From Bacillota bacterium (GTDB lineage Bacteria > Bacillota > Clostridia > Peptostreptococcales > Anaerovoracaceae), in contig JAFRLD010000210.1 in the NCBI GenBank assembly GCA_017431395.1, positions 1-21,912 of the forward strand: DNA of 21,912 nucleotides. The letters run 5' to 3'. Position 1 is the first letter of the stretch, and the number at the start of each line of letters is the position of its first letter. Both the position numbers and the translations under genes were made by a program. Of this stretch, positions 7,523 through 15,651 are shown in pieces. Under the pieces are notes generated by a model. That model did not search any database. It worked only from the letters and a program-made list of their open reading frames with translations, and was not told where the DNA came from.

Positions 7523-10201
7523 ATGAAGAGAAATCTGGCAAAAACGTACGATCCTAAGGATTTTGAAGACAGAATATACGAGAAATGGGAATCCAGCGGT
7601 GCATTCCGGGCAGAAAGAGATCCGGATAAAACGCCGTTCACGATCGTAATGCCCCCGCCAAATATCACCGGACAGCTGCATATGGGACACGCGTTGGACC
7701 AGACTTTGCAGGATGTCCTGACCCGGTTCAAGCGTCTGCAGGGATATAGCGCCCTGTGGCTTCCGGGAAGTGACCATGCCAGCATAGCCACAGAGGTCAA
7801 GGTCGTAGACCGGATCCGTGAGGAAGAAGGCAAGGAGAAGGAAGATCTGGGAAGAGAAGAATTCCTCCGCCGTGCCTGGCAGTGGAAGAAGGAGTTCGGC
7901 GGCAAGATCACGAAGCAGTGCCGTAAGCTCGGAGATTCCTGTGACTGGGAAAGAGAACGCTTTACCATGGATGAGGGCTGCAACAAGGCGGTCAACCATT
8001 TCTTCGTCCAGCTGTATAAGAAGGGCCTGATCTATCGCGGCAACCGTCTGATCAACTGGTGCCCGCAGTGCGGGACATCGCTCTCAGATGCCGAGGTAGA
8101 GCACGAAGATAAGAATGGATTCTACTGGTATTTCAGATATCCCGGCGCAGATGGAAGCGAAGGGATCGTCGTAGCGACCTCCCGTCCGGAGACTATGTTC
8201 GGCGATGTGGCCATCGCGGTCTCTCCGGAGGATGAGCGGTACAAGGACATGGTGGGGAAAACGGTGATCCTGCCTCTGGTGGACAGAGAGATCCCCGTGA
8301 TTGCCGACCCGTATCCGGATCCTGAGAAGGGTACCGGTGCTGTTAAGATCACGCCGGCACACGACGAGAACGACTTCCAGGTCGGACAGAGACATGATCT
8401 GGAGAACCTTTGCTGCATCAATGAAGATGCGACCATGAATGAGCTGGCCGGCAAATATGAGGGAATGGACCGGTATGAATGCCGGAAGGCCTGGGTGAAA
8501 GATCTTGAAGAGGCCGGGTACCTGGTCAAGATCGAGGAAATGGTCATCCCGACCGGCGAGTGCTATCGCTGCCACACCGTCGTAGAGCCAATGCTCTCAG
8601 ACCAGTGGTTCGTGAAGATGGAAGATCTCGCGAAGCCGGCTATTGAAGCTGCTAAGAAAGGTGATCTTCGCCACGTGCCGGACCGGTTCGATAAGACCTA
8701 TCTGCGCTGGCTGGAAGAGATCCGCGACTGGTGTATCTCCAGACAGCTTTGGTGGGGACACCGGATACCGGCATGGTACTGCGATACCTGCGGAGAAGTG
8801 ATCGTCGGCGAGGAGACACCGGAGAAATGCCCGAAGTGCGGTGAGATCCATCTGCGGCAGGACGAGGATGTCCTCGACACATGGTTCTCTTCGGCGTTGT
8901 GGCCATTCTCTACCCTCGGATGGCCGGAAGAGACAGAAGATCTGAAATACTTCTATCCTACCGATGTACTCGTCACAGGATACGATATCATCTTCTTCTG
9001 GGTCGTCCGGATGGTATTCTCCGCCTTGGAGACGACCGGTCAGGTTCCGTTCCATGACGTATATGTCCACGGACTCGTCCGAGATGCTCAGGGACGCAAG
9101 ATGAGTAAATCTCTGGGCAACGGTATCGATCCGCTGGAGATCATCGACCAGTACGGAGCGGATGCACTGCGGTTCATGCTGACGACCGGTATCACCCCGG
9201 GCAATGACATGCGGTTCAAGACGGACCGTCTGGAAGCAGCCCGTAATTTCGCGAATAAGCTTTGGAATGCATCGAGATTCGTGATCATGAACCTCGATGA
9301 GGAGCAGGAGCTCACGGCACCGAAGCCGGAGCAGCTCAAGGATGAAGATAAATGGATGCTCTCCCGTCTGGGAGAAGCCGTCAAATATGTGACGGAGACC
9401 ATGGAGAAATACGATCTCGCACTGGCCGGCCAGCGGATCTATGATCTGATCTGGAACGAGTACTGCGACTGGTACATCGAGATCGTGAAACAGCGTCTCT
9501 ACGGAGAGGATGAAGAGGATAAGCAGGTCGCCAGAGCGGTCCTGGTAAGCGTTCTGAAAGATATGCTGACCCTGCTGCATCCGTTCATGCCGTTCATCAC
9601 GGAGGAGATCTGGGGATATCTGCCGGGAGGAGACCCGGACAGCGATGATCCGGATGACTTCCTGATCCGTGCCGACTGGCCGGCAGCCGATGAGGCGATG
9701 AACTTCCCGAGAGAAACAGAGATCCTGGAGATGGCGATGGCCATCATCCGCAGCATCCGTAACATACGTGCGGAGGCAGAGGCGGCCCCGGGCAAGAAAC
9801 TCCATGGAGTCATTCTGGCGAGCGGGGACAAGAAGGAGATCTGCCAGGCCGCGGAACGTTACATCAGGAATCTGGCGAACCTGAGCGACCTGACATTTAT
9901 CACGGACAAGTCCGAAGTGCCGGAGGAAGTCATGTCTGCCGTCGTAGATGGGGCAGAGGTCTTCGTTCCGCTGGATGATCTGATGGATTATGAAGCGGAG
10001 CTTGCCAGACTGCAGAAGGAAAAGGCTCGTCTGGAAGGCGAAGTGAAGCGGGTCGTTTCCAAGCTGAGCAATGAGGGATTCGTCAGCAAGGCTCCAGAGA
10101 AGGTCGTTGTGGCGGAACGCGAGAAACAGGTGAAATATGAGGAAATGCTGGCCAAGGTCAATGAGCGTCTCGCCATTGTAGAGAACAAGGTCAGGGGATA
10201 A
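7523..10201 (+). CDS. valS: Valyl-tRNA synthetase
   Basis: Charges tRNA-Val with valine and edits threonine mischarging. The 892-residue class I enzyme has the HIGH motif as HMGH (53-56, after PPPNITGQL) and the KMSKS motif at 526-530 (GRKMSKSLGN). Zinc-finger-like CPQCG and CDTCG...CPKCG pairs, the editing-domain TSRPETMFGD, and the anticodon-binding domain are visible. The C-terminal arm (about 820-892) is a coiled coil of the ValRS type with alternating Lys/Glu. AAGGAG lies 6 bases before the ATG and 12 bases separate it from the upstream hydrolase gene. There is no T-box leader in front of it or in front of the upstream gene. The valS-folC order is also known from Bacillus. No oddities in the catalytic motifs. 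Confidence 0.98.
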   Translation: MKRNLAKTYDPKDFEDRIYEKWESSGAFRAERDPDKTPFTIVMPPPNITGQLHMGHALDQTLQDVLTRFKRLQGYSALWLPGSDHASIATEVKVVDRIREEEGKEKEDLGREEFLRRAWQWKKEFGGKITKQCRKLGDSCDWERERFTMDEGCNKAVNHFFVQLYKKGLIYRGNRLINWCPQCGTSLSDAEVEHEDKNGFYWYFRYPGADGSEGIVVATSRPETMFGDVAIAVSPEDERYKDMVGKTVILPLVDREIPVIADPYPDPEKGTGAVKITPAHDENDFQVGQRHDLENLCCINEDATMNELAGKYEGMDRYECRKAWVKDLEEAGYLVKIEEMVIPTGECYRCHTVVEPMLSDQWFVKMEDLAKPAIEAAKKGDLRHVPDRFDKTYLRWLEEIRDWCISRQLWWGHRIPAWYCDTCGEVIVGEETPEKCPKCGEIHLRQDEDVLDTWFSSALWPFSTLGWPEETEDLKYFYPTDVLVTGYDIIFFWVVRMVFSALETTGQVPFHDVYVHGLVRDAQGRKMSKSLGNGIDPLEIIDQYGADALRFMLTTGITPGNDMRFKTDRLEAARNFANKLWNASRFVIMNLDEEQELTAPKPEQLKDEDKWMLSRLGEAVKYVTETMEKYDLALAGQRIYDLIWNEYCDWYIEIVKQRLYGEDEEDKQVARAVLVSVLKDMLTLLHPFMPFITEEIWGYLPGGDPDSDDPDDFLIRADWPAADEAMNFPRETEILEMAMAIIRSIRNIRAEAEAAPGKKLHGVILASGDKKEICQAAERYIRNLANLSDLTFITDKSEVPEEVMSAVVDGAEVFVPLDDLMDYEAELARLQKEKARLEGEVKRVVSKLSNEGFVSKAPEKVVVAEREKQVKYEEMLAKVNERLAIVENKVRG

Positions 10202-10222
10202 CAGCAGTTAGCTTTAGAGGAT

Positions 10223-11566
10223 ATGGCAGAGAATACCGGCATTATCGAGAGAATACATGAATTCGAACGCTTTGGTGTCAATCTGGGCATGGAGCGGCTG
10301 ACGGAATTGCTGCGGCGTCTCGGAAACCCGCAGGATGGCATGAAGTACATCCATGTGGCCGGGACCAACGGCAAGGGGTCCGTGTGCGCATTTCTCACGG
10401 AAGCCTTGCGCTCATGCGGCTATAAGGTGGGCCTGTATATCTCTCCGTATATTGAAGTGTTCAATGAGCGGATCCAGTATGACGGAAGATACATCACGGA
10501 CGAAGAACTGGACAAGTACGGATGGCAGGCAGTCCGGGCCGCTGAGGAGATGGTGGCCGAGGGGCTGACATCACCGACGGAATTCGAGGTCGTTATGGCG
10601 ATCACGTTCCTGTTCTACCGGGATGTGAAGCCGGATATCATTGTGCTGGAGTGCGGCATGGGCGGAGAGGGAGATGCGACGAACATCATCCGTGACCCGC
10701 TCGCCTGCATCTTCACATCGGTCTCGTTCGATCACATGCAGGTGCTCGGTAATACGCTGGAGGAGATCGCTGCGACTAAGGCCGGGATCATCAAGGATGG
10801 TGCACCTGTCATCTCTAATGTGAAGGAGCACGGCCCGGCGGCGGTGATCGCGAGAACGGCCTATCAGAAGGGCTCCCGCCTGTACGATGTATCGAAAGTC
10901 CGTTGCAGCACGGACTGGGAAAGCCCGGTGGGCCAGCAGGTCAGCATGCAGCTGCTGGAGACGGATTACAGCGAGATCGAGATCATAATGACCGGGAAAC
11001 ATCAGGCCGAAAACCTGAAGACCGCACTGGCATGCATAGAGGTCCTTCGCAGGAGCAGGAAGATCCAGGTCGAACGGAGCCGGCTTTATGAAGGACTGAA
11101 AAAAGCCATGCAGCCCGGACGGTTCGAGGTGGTCCTCGGCCGGGAGGAATGGCTGAACGAAGGAAGATTCGCACCCATGGTCATACTCGACGGTGCTCAT
11201 AATGAAGCCGGGGCGGCAGCGCTGCAGAAGGCGATGGAGCGGCTGTTCGAGGGTAGGAAGATCTTACTTGTGACCGGGATACTGGCTGACAAGGAAGTGG
11301 ACCGGATTCTGGAGCATTTTATCAGGATCACGAAGGATATCATCGTGACGGAGCCGGAGAGCCCGAGAAAGCTCTCCGCACAGGACATGAAAGAGAAGCT
11401 GAAAGCACATGGGATCCTTCCAATCGATGTCACACAGGATGCTGAAGCCGGGCTGGAGGCGGCCAGAGCGATCTGGAACACATATGATGTAGTTCTTTTC
11501 GCAGGGTCCCTCTATTTGATCGGGGCAGTCAGGAGGATGATCAGAGATGGAGAAACAGACGGATAA
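10223..11566 (+). CDS. folC: Folylpolyglutamate synthase / dihydrofolate synthase
   Basis: Adds glutamate residues to folates (and perhaps glutamate to dihydropteroate), which keeps them in the cell and improves their binding to one-carbon enzymes. The 447-residue Mur-ligase-like protein has the N-terminal helix ERFGVNLGMERL, the ATP-binding loop AGTNGKGS (46-53), ISPYIEVFNERI, SFDHMQVLG, TKAGIIK and the C-terminal domain beginning near MVILDGAHNEAGA. The usual GGRLDATN reads GGEGDATN here. The ribosome binding site is poor (AGAGG only 2 bases from ATG), but the N-terminal sequence matches the family well from this start. It lies 21 bases after valS and overlaps the following kinase gene by 20 bases, so translation is probably coupled. 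It ties the run to the one-carbon operon upstream. Confidence 0.95.
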   Translation: MAENTGIIERIHEFERFGVNLGMERLTELLRRLGNPQDGMKYIHVAGTNGKGSVCAFLTEALRSCGYKVGLYISPYIEVFNERIQYDGRYITDEELDKYGWQAVRAAEEMVAEGLTSPTEFEVVMAITFLFYRDVKPDIIVLECGMGGEGDATNIIRDPLACIFTSVSFDHMQVLGNTLEEIAATKAGIIKDGAPVISNVKEHGPAAVIARTAYQKGSRLYDVSKVRCSTDWESPVGQQVSMQLLETDYSEIEIIMTGKHQAENLKTALACIEVLRRSRKIQVERSRLYEGLKKAMQPGRFEVVLGREEWLNEGRFAPMVILDGAHNEAGAAALQKAMERLFEGRKILLVTGILADKEVDRILEHFIRITKDIIVTEPESPRKLSAQDMKEKLKAHGILPIDVTQDAEAGLEAARAIWNTYDVVLFAGSLYLIGAVRRMIRDGETDG

Positions 11567-12482
11567 GAGCGAGCGCAGAAAAAAGGTTCTGCTGTACTAT
11601 AACGCCTATTCCGGCAGCGGCGTGTTCCGGAACAATCTGGATCACATCATCGACCGCTGTCAGAAGGCCGGATACCAGGTCGTCCCGGTAAGGGCTGCTC
11701 ACGGCGTCGTGATCAACAAAGTTTTCGAAACTCTGCGCCAGGTGGAATACAGCCGGATCATCGTGGCAGGAGGCGACGGGACCATGAACACCTGTGTGAA
11801 CGCTATGGTCCGGCATGGGATCGACCTGCCTATAGGCATACTGCCGGCAGGTACGGCCAATGATTTCGCATATTATTTCGAACTGCCGTCAGACCTGGAA
11901 CTGCAGCTGGATGTGGCGCTCGGCAGCAAGACGACGAAAGCCGATGTGGGTCTGGTCAACGACAGATGTTTTATCAACGTCTGCGCGATGGGCGCACTGG
12001 TGGATGTGAGCCAGAAAACCGATCCCAACCTGAAGAATGCACTGGGACAGATGGCATACTATCTGACCGCTCTGACAGAACTGCGTCAGATCCACCCGAT
12101 CAAAGTCAAGCTGACCACGCCGGAGGAGATCTACGTTGAAGATGTTTATTTCATGGTGGTCATGAACGGTGAGTCTGCGGGCGGCTTCCGTAAGCTTTCC
12201 CCGTCTTCTTCCATGGATGATGGCAAGCTGGATGTGATCGCTTTCAGGAAGATGCCGATCGTGGAGTTCGGTCCGCTTCTGTTCGAGGTCGTCAACGGAC
12301 GGCATCCGGAGAACAAAAATGTCCTTTATTTCCAGACGACATCCCTGAAGATCGAATCTGACGAAGATCTGTATACGGATATCGATGGAGAAGAGGGCGC
12401 CAGTCTCCCGCTGGTATTTGGGGTACTTCGCCAGCGGCTGGACGTTTTCGTTTCAGAGGAGAGGTGGCATTATGACGATTAA
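11547..12482 (+). CDS. Diacylglycerol-kinase-family lipid kinase (YegS/BmrU/DgkB-like)
   Basis: A 311-residue soluble lipid kinase of the DAGK catalytic family, which phosphorylates diacylglycerol or related lipids at the membrane face and returns lipid left over from envelope polymer synthesis. Visible motifs are the N-terminal nucleotide-binding YYNAYSGSG, IIVAGGDGTMNTCVNAM (about 71-87) with the GGDGT signature, and GILPAGTANDFA. The C-terminal half is a beta-sandwich with MVVMNGESAGGF and, near the end, YTDIDGEEG, which matches the family's DGE segment. AGGAGG (11531-11536) lies 10 bases before the ATG, inside folC. The gene overlaps folC by 20 bases and the next gene by 11. The exact lipid substrate cannot be read from sequence. 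Confidence 0.85.
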   Translation: MEKQTDKSERRKKVLLYYNAYSGSGVFRNNLDHIIDRCQKAGYQVVPVRAAHGVVINKVFETLRQVEYSRIIVAGGDGTMNTCVNAMVRHGIDLPIGILPAGTANDFAYYFELPSDLELQLDVALGSKTTKADVGLVNDRCFINVCAMGALVDVSQKTDPNLKNALGQMAYYLTALTELRQIHPIKVKLTTPEEIYVEDVYFMVVMNGESAGGFRKLSPSSSMDDGKLDVIAFRKMPIVEFGPLLFEVVNGRHPENKNVLYFQTTSLKIESDEDLYTDIDGEEGASLPLVFGVLRQRLDVFVSEERWHYDD

Positions 12483-12909
12483 GATCCGTGAAACAGAGGA
12501 TTACGAAAGGCTGGTCCCGTTCTTTATCGAAAACGGGCTGGAATTTTCAGAGGAAGACGAGACTCCGACCGACCTGGTCAAATGCTGGGATGCCTTCGAT
12601 GAGGACCTTCTGGTCGGCGGATTCGTTTTGGCCAGAAGAGACGGTGAGTTCATCTGCGACGGGATCGCGGTCCATCCGGACTATCGCGAGCAGGAGCTCG
12701 GCAGGAAAATGCTTCGCCTTGGGATCGAGGAAACGGTTCAGCAGGGCGGAGAGAAAATGTATCTGGTGGCCCGCGCCCCGGGGTTCTTTCGCAGGGAGGG
12801 GTTCGAGACCGTCCCGAGGGAGAACGCTCCTAATTTCTTTGAATGCCTTACCTGCGATCAGTATGGCGTCACATGCCATCCTGAGGTCATGCTAAAGGTA
12901 TTGAAATAA
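12472..12909 (+). CDS. GNAT-family N-acetyltransferase
   Basis: A 145-residue acetyl-CoA-dependent transferase of the GNAT fold. The central strand/loop/helix of the acetyl-CoA site is visible as DGIAVHPDYREQELGRKMLR (about 63-82), followed by ARAPGFFRREGFETV, the usual motif B region. The start is placed at ATG 12472, which has AGGAGAGG (12457-12464) 7 bases upstream and gives a normal GNAT length. An in-frame start at 12385 would add 29 residues of no family likeness and lie wholly inside the kinase gene. It overlaps the kinase gene by 11 bases. The last five codons, including the stop, are duplicated in tandem just downstream. The substrate is unknown, and nothing in its neighbours identifies it. 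Confidence 0.85.
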   Translation: MTIKIRETEDYERLVPFFIENGLEFSEEDETPTDLVKCWDAFDEDLLVGGFVLARRDGEFICDGIAVHPDYREQELGRKMLRLGIEETVQQGGEKMYLVARAPGFFRREGFETVPRENAPNFFECLTCDQYGVTCHPEVMLKVLK

Positions 12910-12924
12910 AAGGTATTGAGATAA
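12895..12924 (+). repeat. 15-bp tandem duplication of the last codons and stop of the acetyltransferase gene
   Basis: AAGGTATTGAAATAA (12895-12909) is followed directly by AAGGTATTGAGATAA (12910-12924), 14 of 15 identical. The first copy holds the last four sense codons and the TAA. The second copy keeps the same frame and a second TAA, so readthrough would add only four residues. It looks like a small slippage duplication. Confidence 0.85.
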
Positions 12925-12944
12925 GTTAGAGAGGAGAAACAGTC

Positions 12945-14243
12945 ATGACGAAGAAGGAACGTAGGAAACATCTGCTGCGAAGACGTGCGTTGCCGATCCT
13001 GATGGCAGTCGTGATGGTCCTGACCATGGGATTCTTACCGTCAGGCAATGCCTCGGCTTCGATCCCAACGATCAACTACGCGAAGCTTCCGCCGGCATAT
13101 GCATCGGGGTACCACGCTTATAAGTGCATCGACATCTCCAATTGGCAGGGAGCACTGACGAAGAGCCAGTTCAAAAAACTCAAGAGCAAGGGGATCAGCC
13201 ACGTGATCGTCCGTGTGGGATACACGAGGTGGGCCTCTTTCCTGCGGTTCAAGGATGCCAGCTATAAGGAGAATATCACCAACGCTTACGCAGCCGGATT
13301 AAAAGTCGGCGCCTACTATTATTCTCAGGCGAAGACAGAGAAACAGGCTGTGAAGGAAGCGAACAAGACCATTAAGCTTCTAAAAAAATACAAATCGAAG
13401 ATCACCCTGCCGGTCGCCTTCGACTATGAATTCGAGGGACGGCTTTCGTCCAGAAGATCCTCGAAGTTAAAGAGCGCCAATGCGAAGATCTGTGCTGCTT
13501 TCTGCGACAAGGTCAAGAAGGCAGGCTACACACCGATGGTCTACGCAGCGACCGGTCAGCTCGAAAACTATCTGAATACGCCGTGGCTTGAGAAGAGGTA
13601 CAAAATCTGGGCCGCGAACTTCATGAGAAACACATCCCACACGACGGGTTACGATGGCAAGATGTATATGTGGCAGTTCTCTGATTCCGGCCGGTTCGGC
13701 ACATCTGTGACCAACACCGACCGGGTGGACCTGAATTACATCTTCGTGAAGAAGACCGGCGAGTGGGTCAAGATGAGCAATGGCAAGTACAAATACCGGG
13801 AGGACGGAGTATACCTGACCAGCCAGTGGCTGGAGCTGGACGGTAAGAAGTATTATCTGAACAGCAACGGATACCGCGTCACAGGATATAAGAAGATCGG
13901 CAACTATTATTACGGGTTTGATTCCAATGGCGTGATGTACAAAAACACGAAGGCCGTGATCAACGGGAAAACCTACAGGTTCCTTAAGAACGGCCGCTCC
14001 ATCCTGTACAGGGTCAAGGTCGTGAATGTAACCGACGGACTGGCCTACAGGACAGGCCCGAGCACCAGTTCCAAGTATAAGACCGTAGGAAAATACGATC
14101 CGGGTTATAAATTCAATGTGGTCAGGACCTCTGGAGATTGGTTCCTGGCCTGCAGCGGTGAAGGCAAGGGACGCTGGTCCCTGTCCCAGGAGGACGGTAC
14201 CATTTATCTCGAGATCAAGACCGCTTATCCGTTAGAACAGTAA
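12945..14243 (+). CDS. Secreted GH25 muramidase with choline-binding-like repeats and SH3 domain
   Basis: A 432-residue exported lysozyme that would hydrolyse the MurNAc-GlcNAc bond of peptidoglycan. Residues 1-38 are a basic then hydrophobic signal peptide ending NASA. The GH25 domain spans about 60-268: Asp63 in CIDISNWQG, the catalytic Asp160 and Glu162 in AFDYEFEG, MYMWQFSDSGRFG, and VDLNYI near the end. Residues 272-345 hold cell-wall/glucan-binding-type repeats (W.ELDGKKYYLNSNGYRVTG, IGNYYYGFDSNGVMYKN). A C-terminal SH3-like domain (about 355-424) contains DGLAYRTGPSTSSKY. GAGGAG lies 8 bases before the ATG. It is the second murein hydrolase in the run, after the CHAP protein, and stands just before LCP and ddl genes. 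Confidence 0.92.
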   Translation: MTKKERRKHLLRRRALPILMAVVMVLTMGFLPSGNASASIPTINYAKLPPAYASGYHAYKCIDISNWQGALTKSQFKKLKSKGISHVIVRVGYTRWASFLRFKDASYKENITNAYAAGLKVGAYYYSQAKTEKQAVKEANKTIKLLKKYKSKITLPVAFDYEFEGRLSSRRSSKLKSANAKICAAFCDKVKKAGYTPMVYAATGQLENYLNTPWLEKRYKIWAANFMRNTSHTTGYDGKMYMWQFSDSGRFGTSVTNTDRVDLNYIFVKKTGEWVKMSNGKYKYREDGVYLTSQWLELDGKKYYLNSNGYRVTGYKKIGNYYYGFDSNGVMYKNTKAVINGKTYRFLKNGRSILYRVKVVNVTDGLAYRTGPSTSSKYKTVGKYDPGYKFNVVRTSGDWFLACSGEGKGRWSLSQEDGTIYLEIKTAYPLEQ

Positions 14244-14259
14244 CAAAGGTTTTTCCCTC

Positions 14260-15624
14260 ATGAGTGACGACAGATACAAGAACCAGGAACAGATAGCTAA
14301 AGAAGAAGCATACAGAGAATACCTCAGACTGCGCCAGGAGACCCGCAAGACAACTCCTATCACAGAAACACCTTATGGTGCTTCCGAACTCCGAAAACGC
14401 ATGAAGGAGCAGGAGGCCCAAAAACAGGCTTACATGCGGGAAAGAGCCGCGGAGGAAGAAGCCGCGTCTCGAAAGAAGTTTGGCCGGGGCCGCCGGGGGG
14501 AAGCCCGCAGAAGGTCTGAAGAAGAGGCTCTCTTTCGCAATGCGGACCGTCAGCCGAGACCCGAAAGAAAAACCAGAAAAAGGCCGAAGTCAAAGCTTCG
14601 GACGGCGATCATCATCCTTATCATTCTGGTATTTGGCCTCGGGGCACTTACCGTATGCGCTTTTGGCATGGCGGCAGCCACACTGGGCAAGATCGGTGAT
14701 CTGGACATCAACAAGAGGGATCTGGAGATCAGCCAGACCGCAGCATCCAATCTGGATGACTATAACAATATAGCGGTTCTAGGAGTGGATGCCAGAAATG
14801 TCGACGACGACAGCGACAGCCGAAGCGACGCGATCGTCATCGTGAGCATCAATAAGAAAACCAACGAGATCAAGATGTTCTCCGTTTTCAGGGATACGCT
14901 TCTGGATCTGGGCGGGGATGCCGGACTGGACAAGATCACGCACGCATATTTCTACGGAGGCGCGCAGAGGACCCTGCAGGCGCTGAACAAGAATATGGAT
15001 CTGAACATCGATAAGGCCGTGGTCATCAACTGGAAGACCGTCGCCGAAGTGATCGATGCGCTCGGAGGGATCACGATCGATATCCAGGAATCCGAGATCG
15101 AGGAGATGAACAAGTACATCGGTGGTACCGCGAAGACCACCGGCAGTGAGAAGAAAAAGATCAAGCACGCGGGCAAGCAAAAGCTGAACGGGGCCCAGGC
15201 GGTCACCTACGCCAGGATCCGAAAGGATGCGGCGACCGGCGATTACCGGAGAAATGAGCGTATGAAGATCGTCATGGCGAAGACCTTCAAGAAGGCGAAG
15301 AAAGCAGACATCTTCACCTTGAAAGAGATCTGTGACAATGCCTTCCCGCAGGCAAAGACCAACATTTCCACCAGAGAACTGATGTCTATGGCGCTGAAGT
15401 TCAAATCGTATGATATGACCAGCAGTACGACCGGATGGCCATATGATGTATCCGGATGGATGGGCTATGCGGGTGCGGGATATGCCTGGTACGGACCGCC
15501 GGTGACGCTGTCCAGCAATGTCAGCAAGCTATATGATAAATTCTTCGAGATGCCGGATTATGAACCGACCGAGACGGTCAGGACGATCAGCGAGAACATC
15601 TCCACCCTGACAGGACTCTATTGA
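14260..15624 (+). CDS. LytR-CpsA-Psr (LCP) family glycopolymer transferase with long charged cytoplasmic tail
   Basis: LCP enzymes move undecaprenyl-linked teichoic acids or capsular polymers onto peptidoglycan at the outer face of the membrane. This 454-residue protein has an unusually long charged N-terminal region (1-113, rich in Glu, Arg and Lys, partly coiled-coil-like), one membrane helix (about 114-140) and an extracellular LCP domain (about 168-345). Visible LCP residues are IAVLGVDAR, SRSDAIVIVSI, FSVFRDTLLDL, VINWKTVAEVIDALGGI, and TYARIRKDAATGDYRRNERM with the lipid phosphate-binding arginines. The C-terminal 100 residues are less conserved. The ribosome binding site CAAAGG (14244-14249) is weak, 10 bases before the ATG. 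It sits 16 bases after the GH25 gene and just before ddl. Confidence 0.9.
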   Translation: MSDDRYKNQEQIAKEEAYREYLRLRQETRKTTPITETPYGASELRKRMKEQEAQKQAYMRERAAEEEAASRKKFGRGRRGEARRRSEEEALFRNADRQPRPERKTRKRPKSKLRTAIIILIILVFGLGALTVCAFGMAAATLGKIGDLDINKRDLEISQTAASNLDDYNNIAVLGVDARNVDDDSDSRSDAIVIVSINKKTNEIKMFSVFRDTLLDLGGDAGLDKITHAYFYGGAQRTLQALNKNMDLNIDKAVVINWKTVAEVIDALGGITIDIQESEIEEMNKYIGGTAKTTGSEKKKIKHAGKQKLNGAQAVTYARIRKDAATGDYRRNERMKIVMAKTFKKAKKADIFTLKEICDNAFPQAKTNISTRELMSMALKFKSYDMTSSTTGWPYDVSGWMGYAGAGYAWYGPPVTLSSNVSKLYDKFFEMPDYEPTETVRTISENISTLTGLY

Positions 15625-15651
15625 TATTTTGAACGATATTTGAGAAAATCT

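Noticed and set aside
8597..9805. A 402-residue open frame on the - strand opposite valS
   Set aside because: Antisense shadow of an intact valyl-tRNA synthetase, with no recognisable motifs and no start signal.
12385..12471. Upstream in-frame start for the acetyltransferase
   Set aside because: Lies entirely within the lipid kinase gene and the added residues have no GNAT likeness; ATG 12472 has a strong ribosome binding site.
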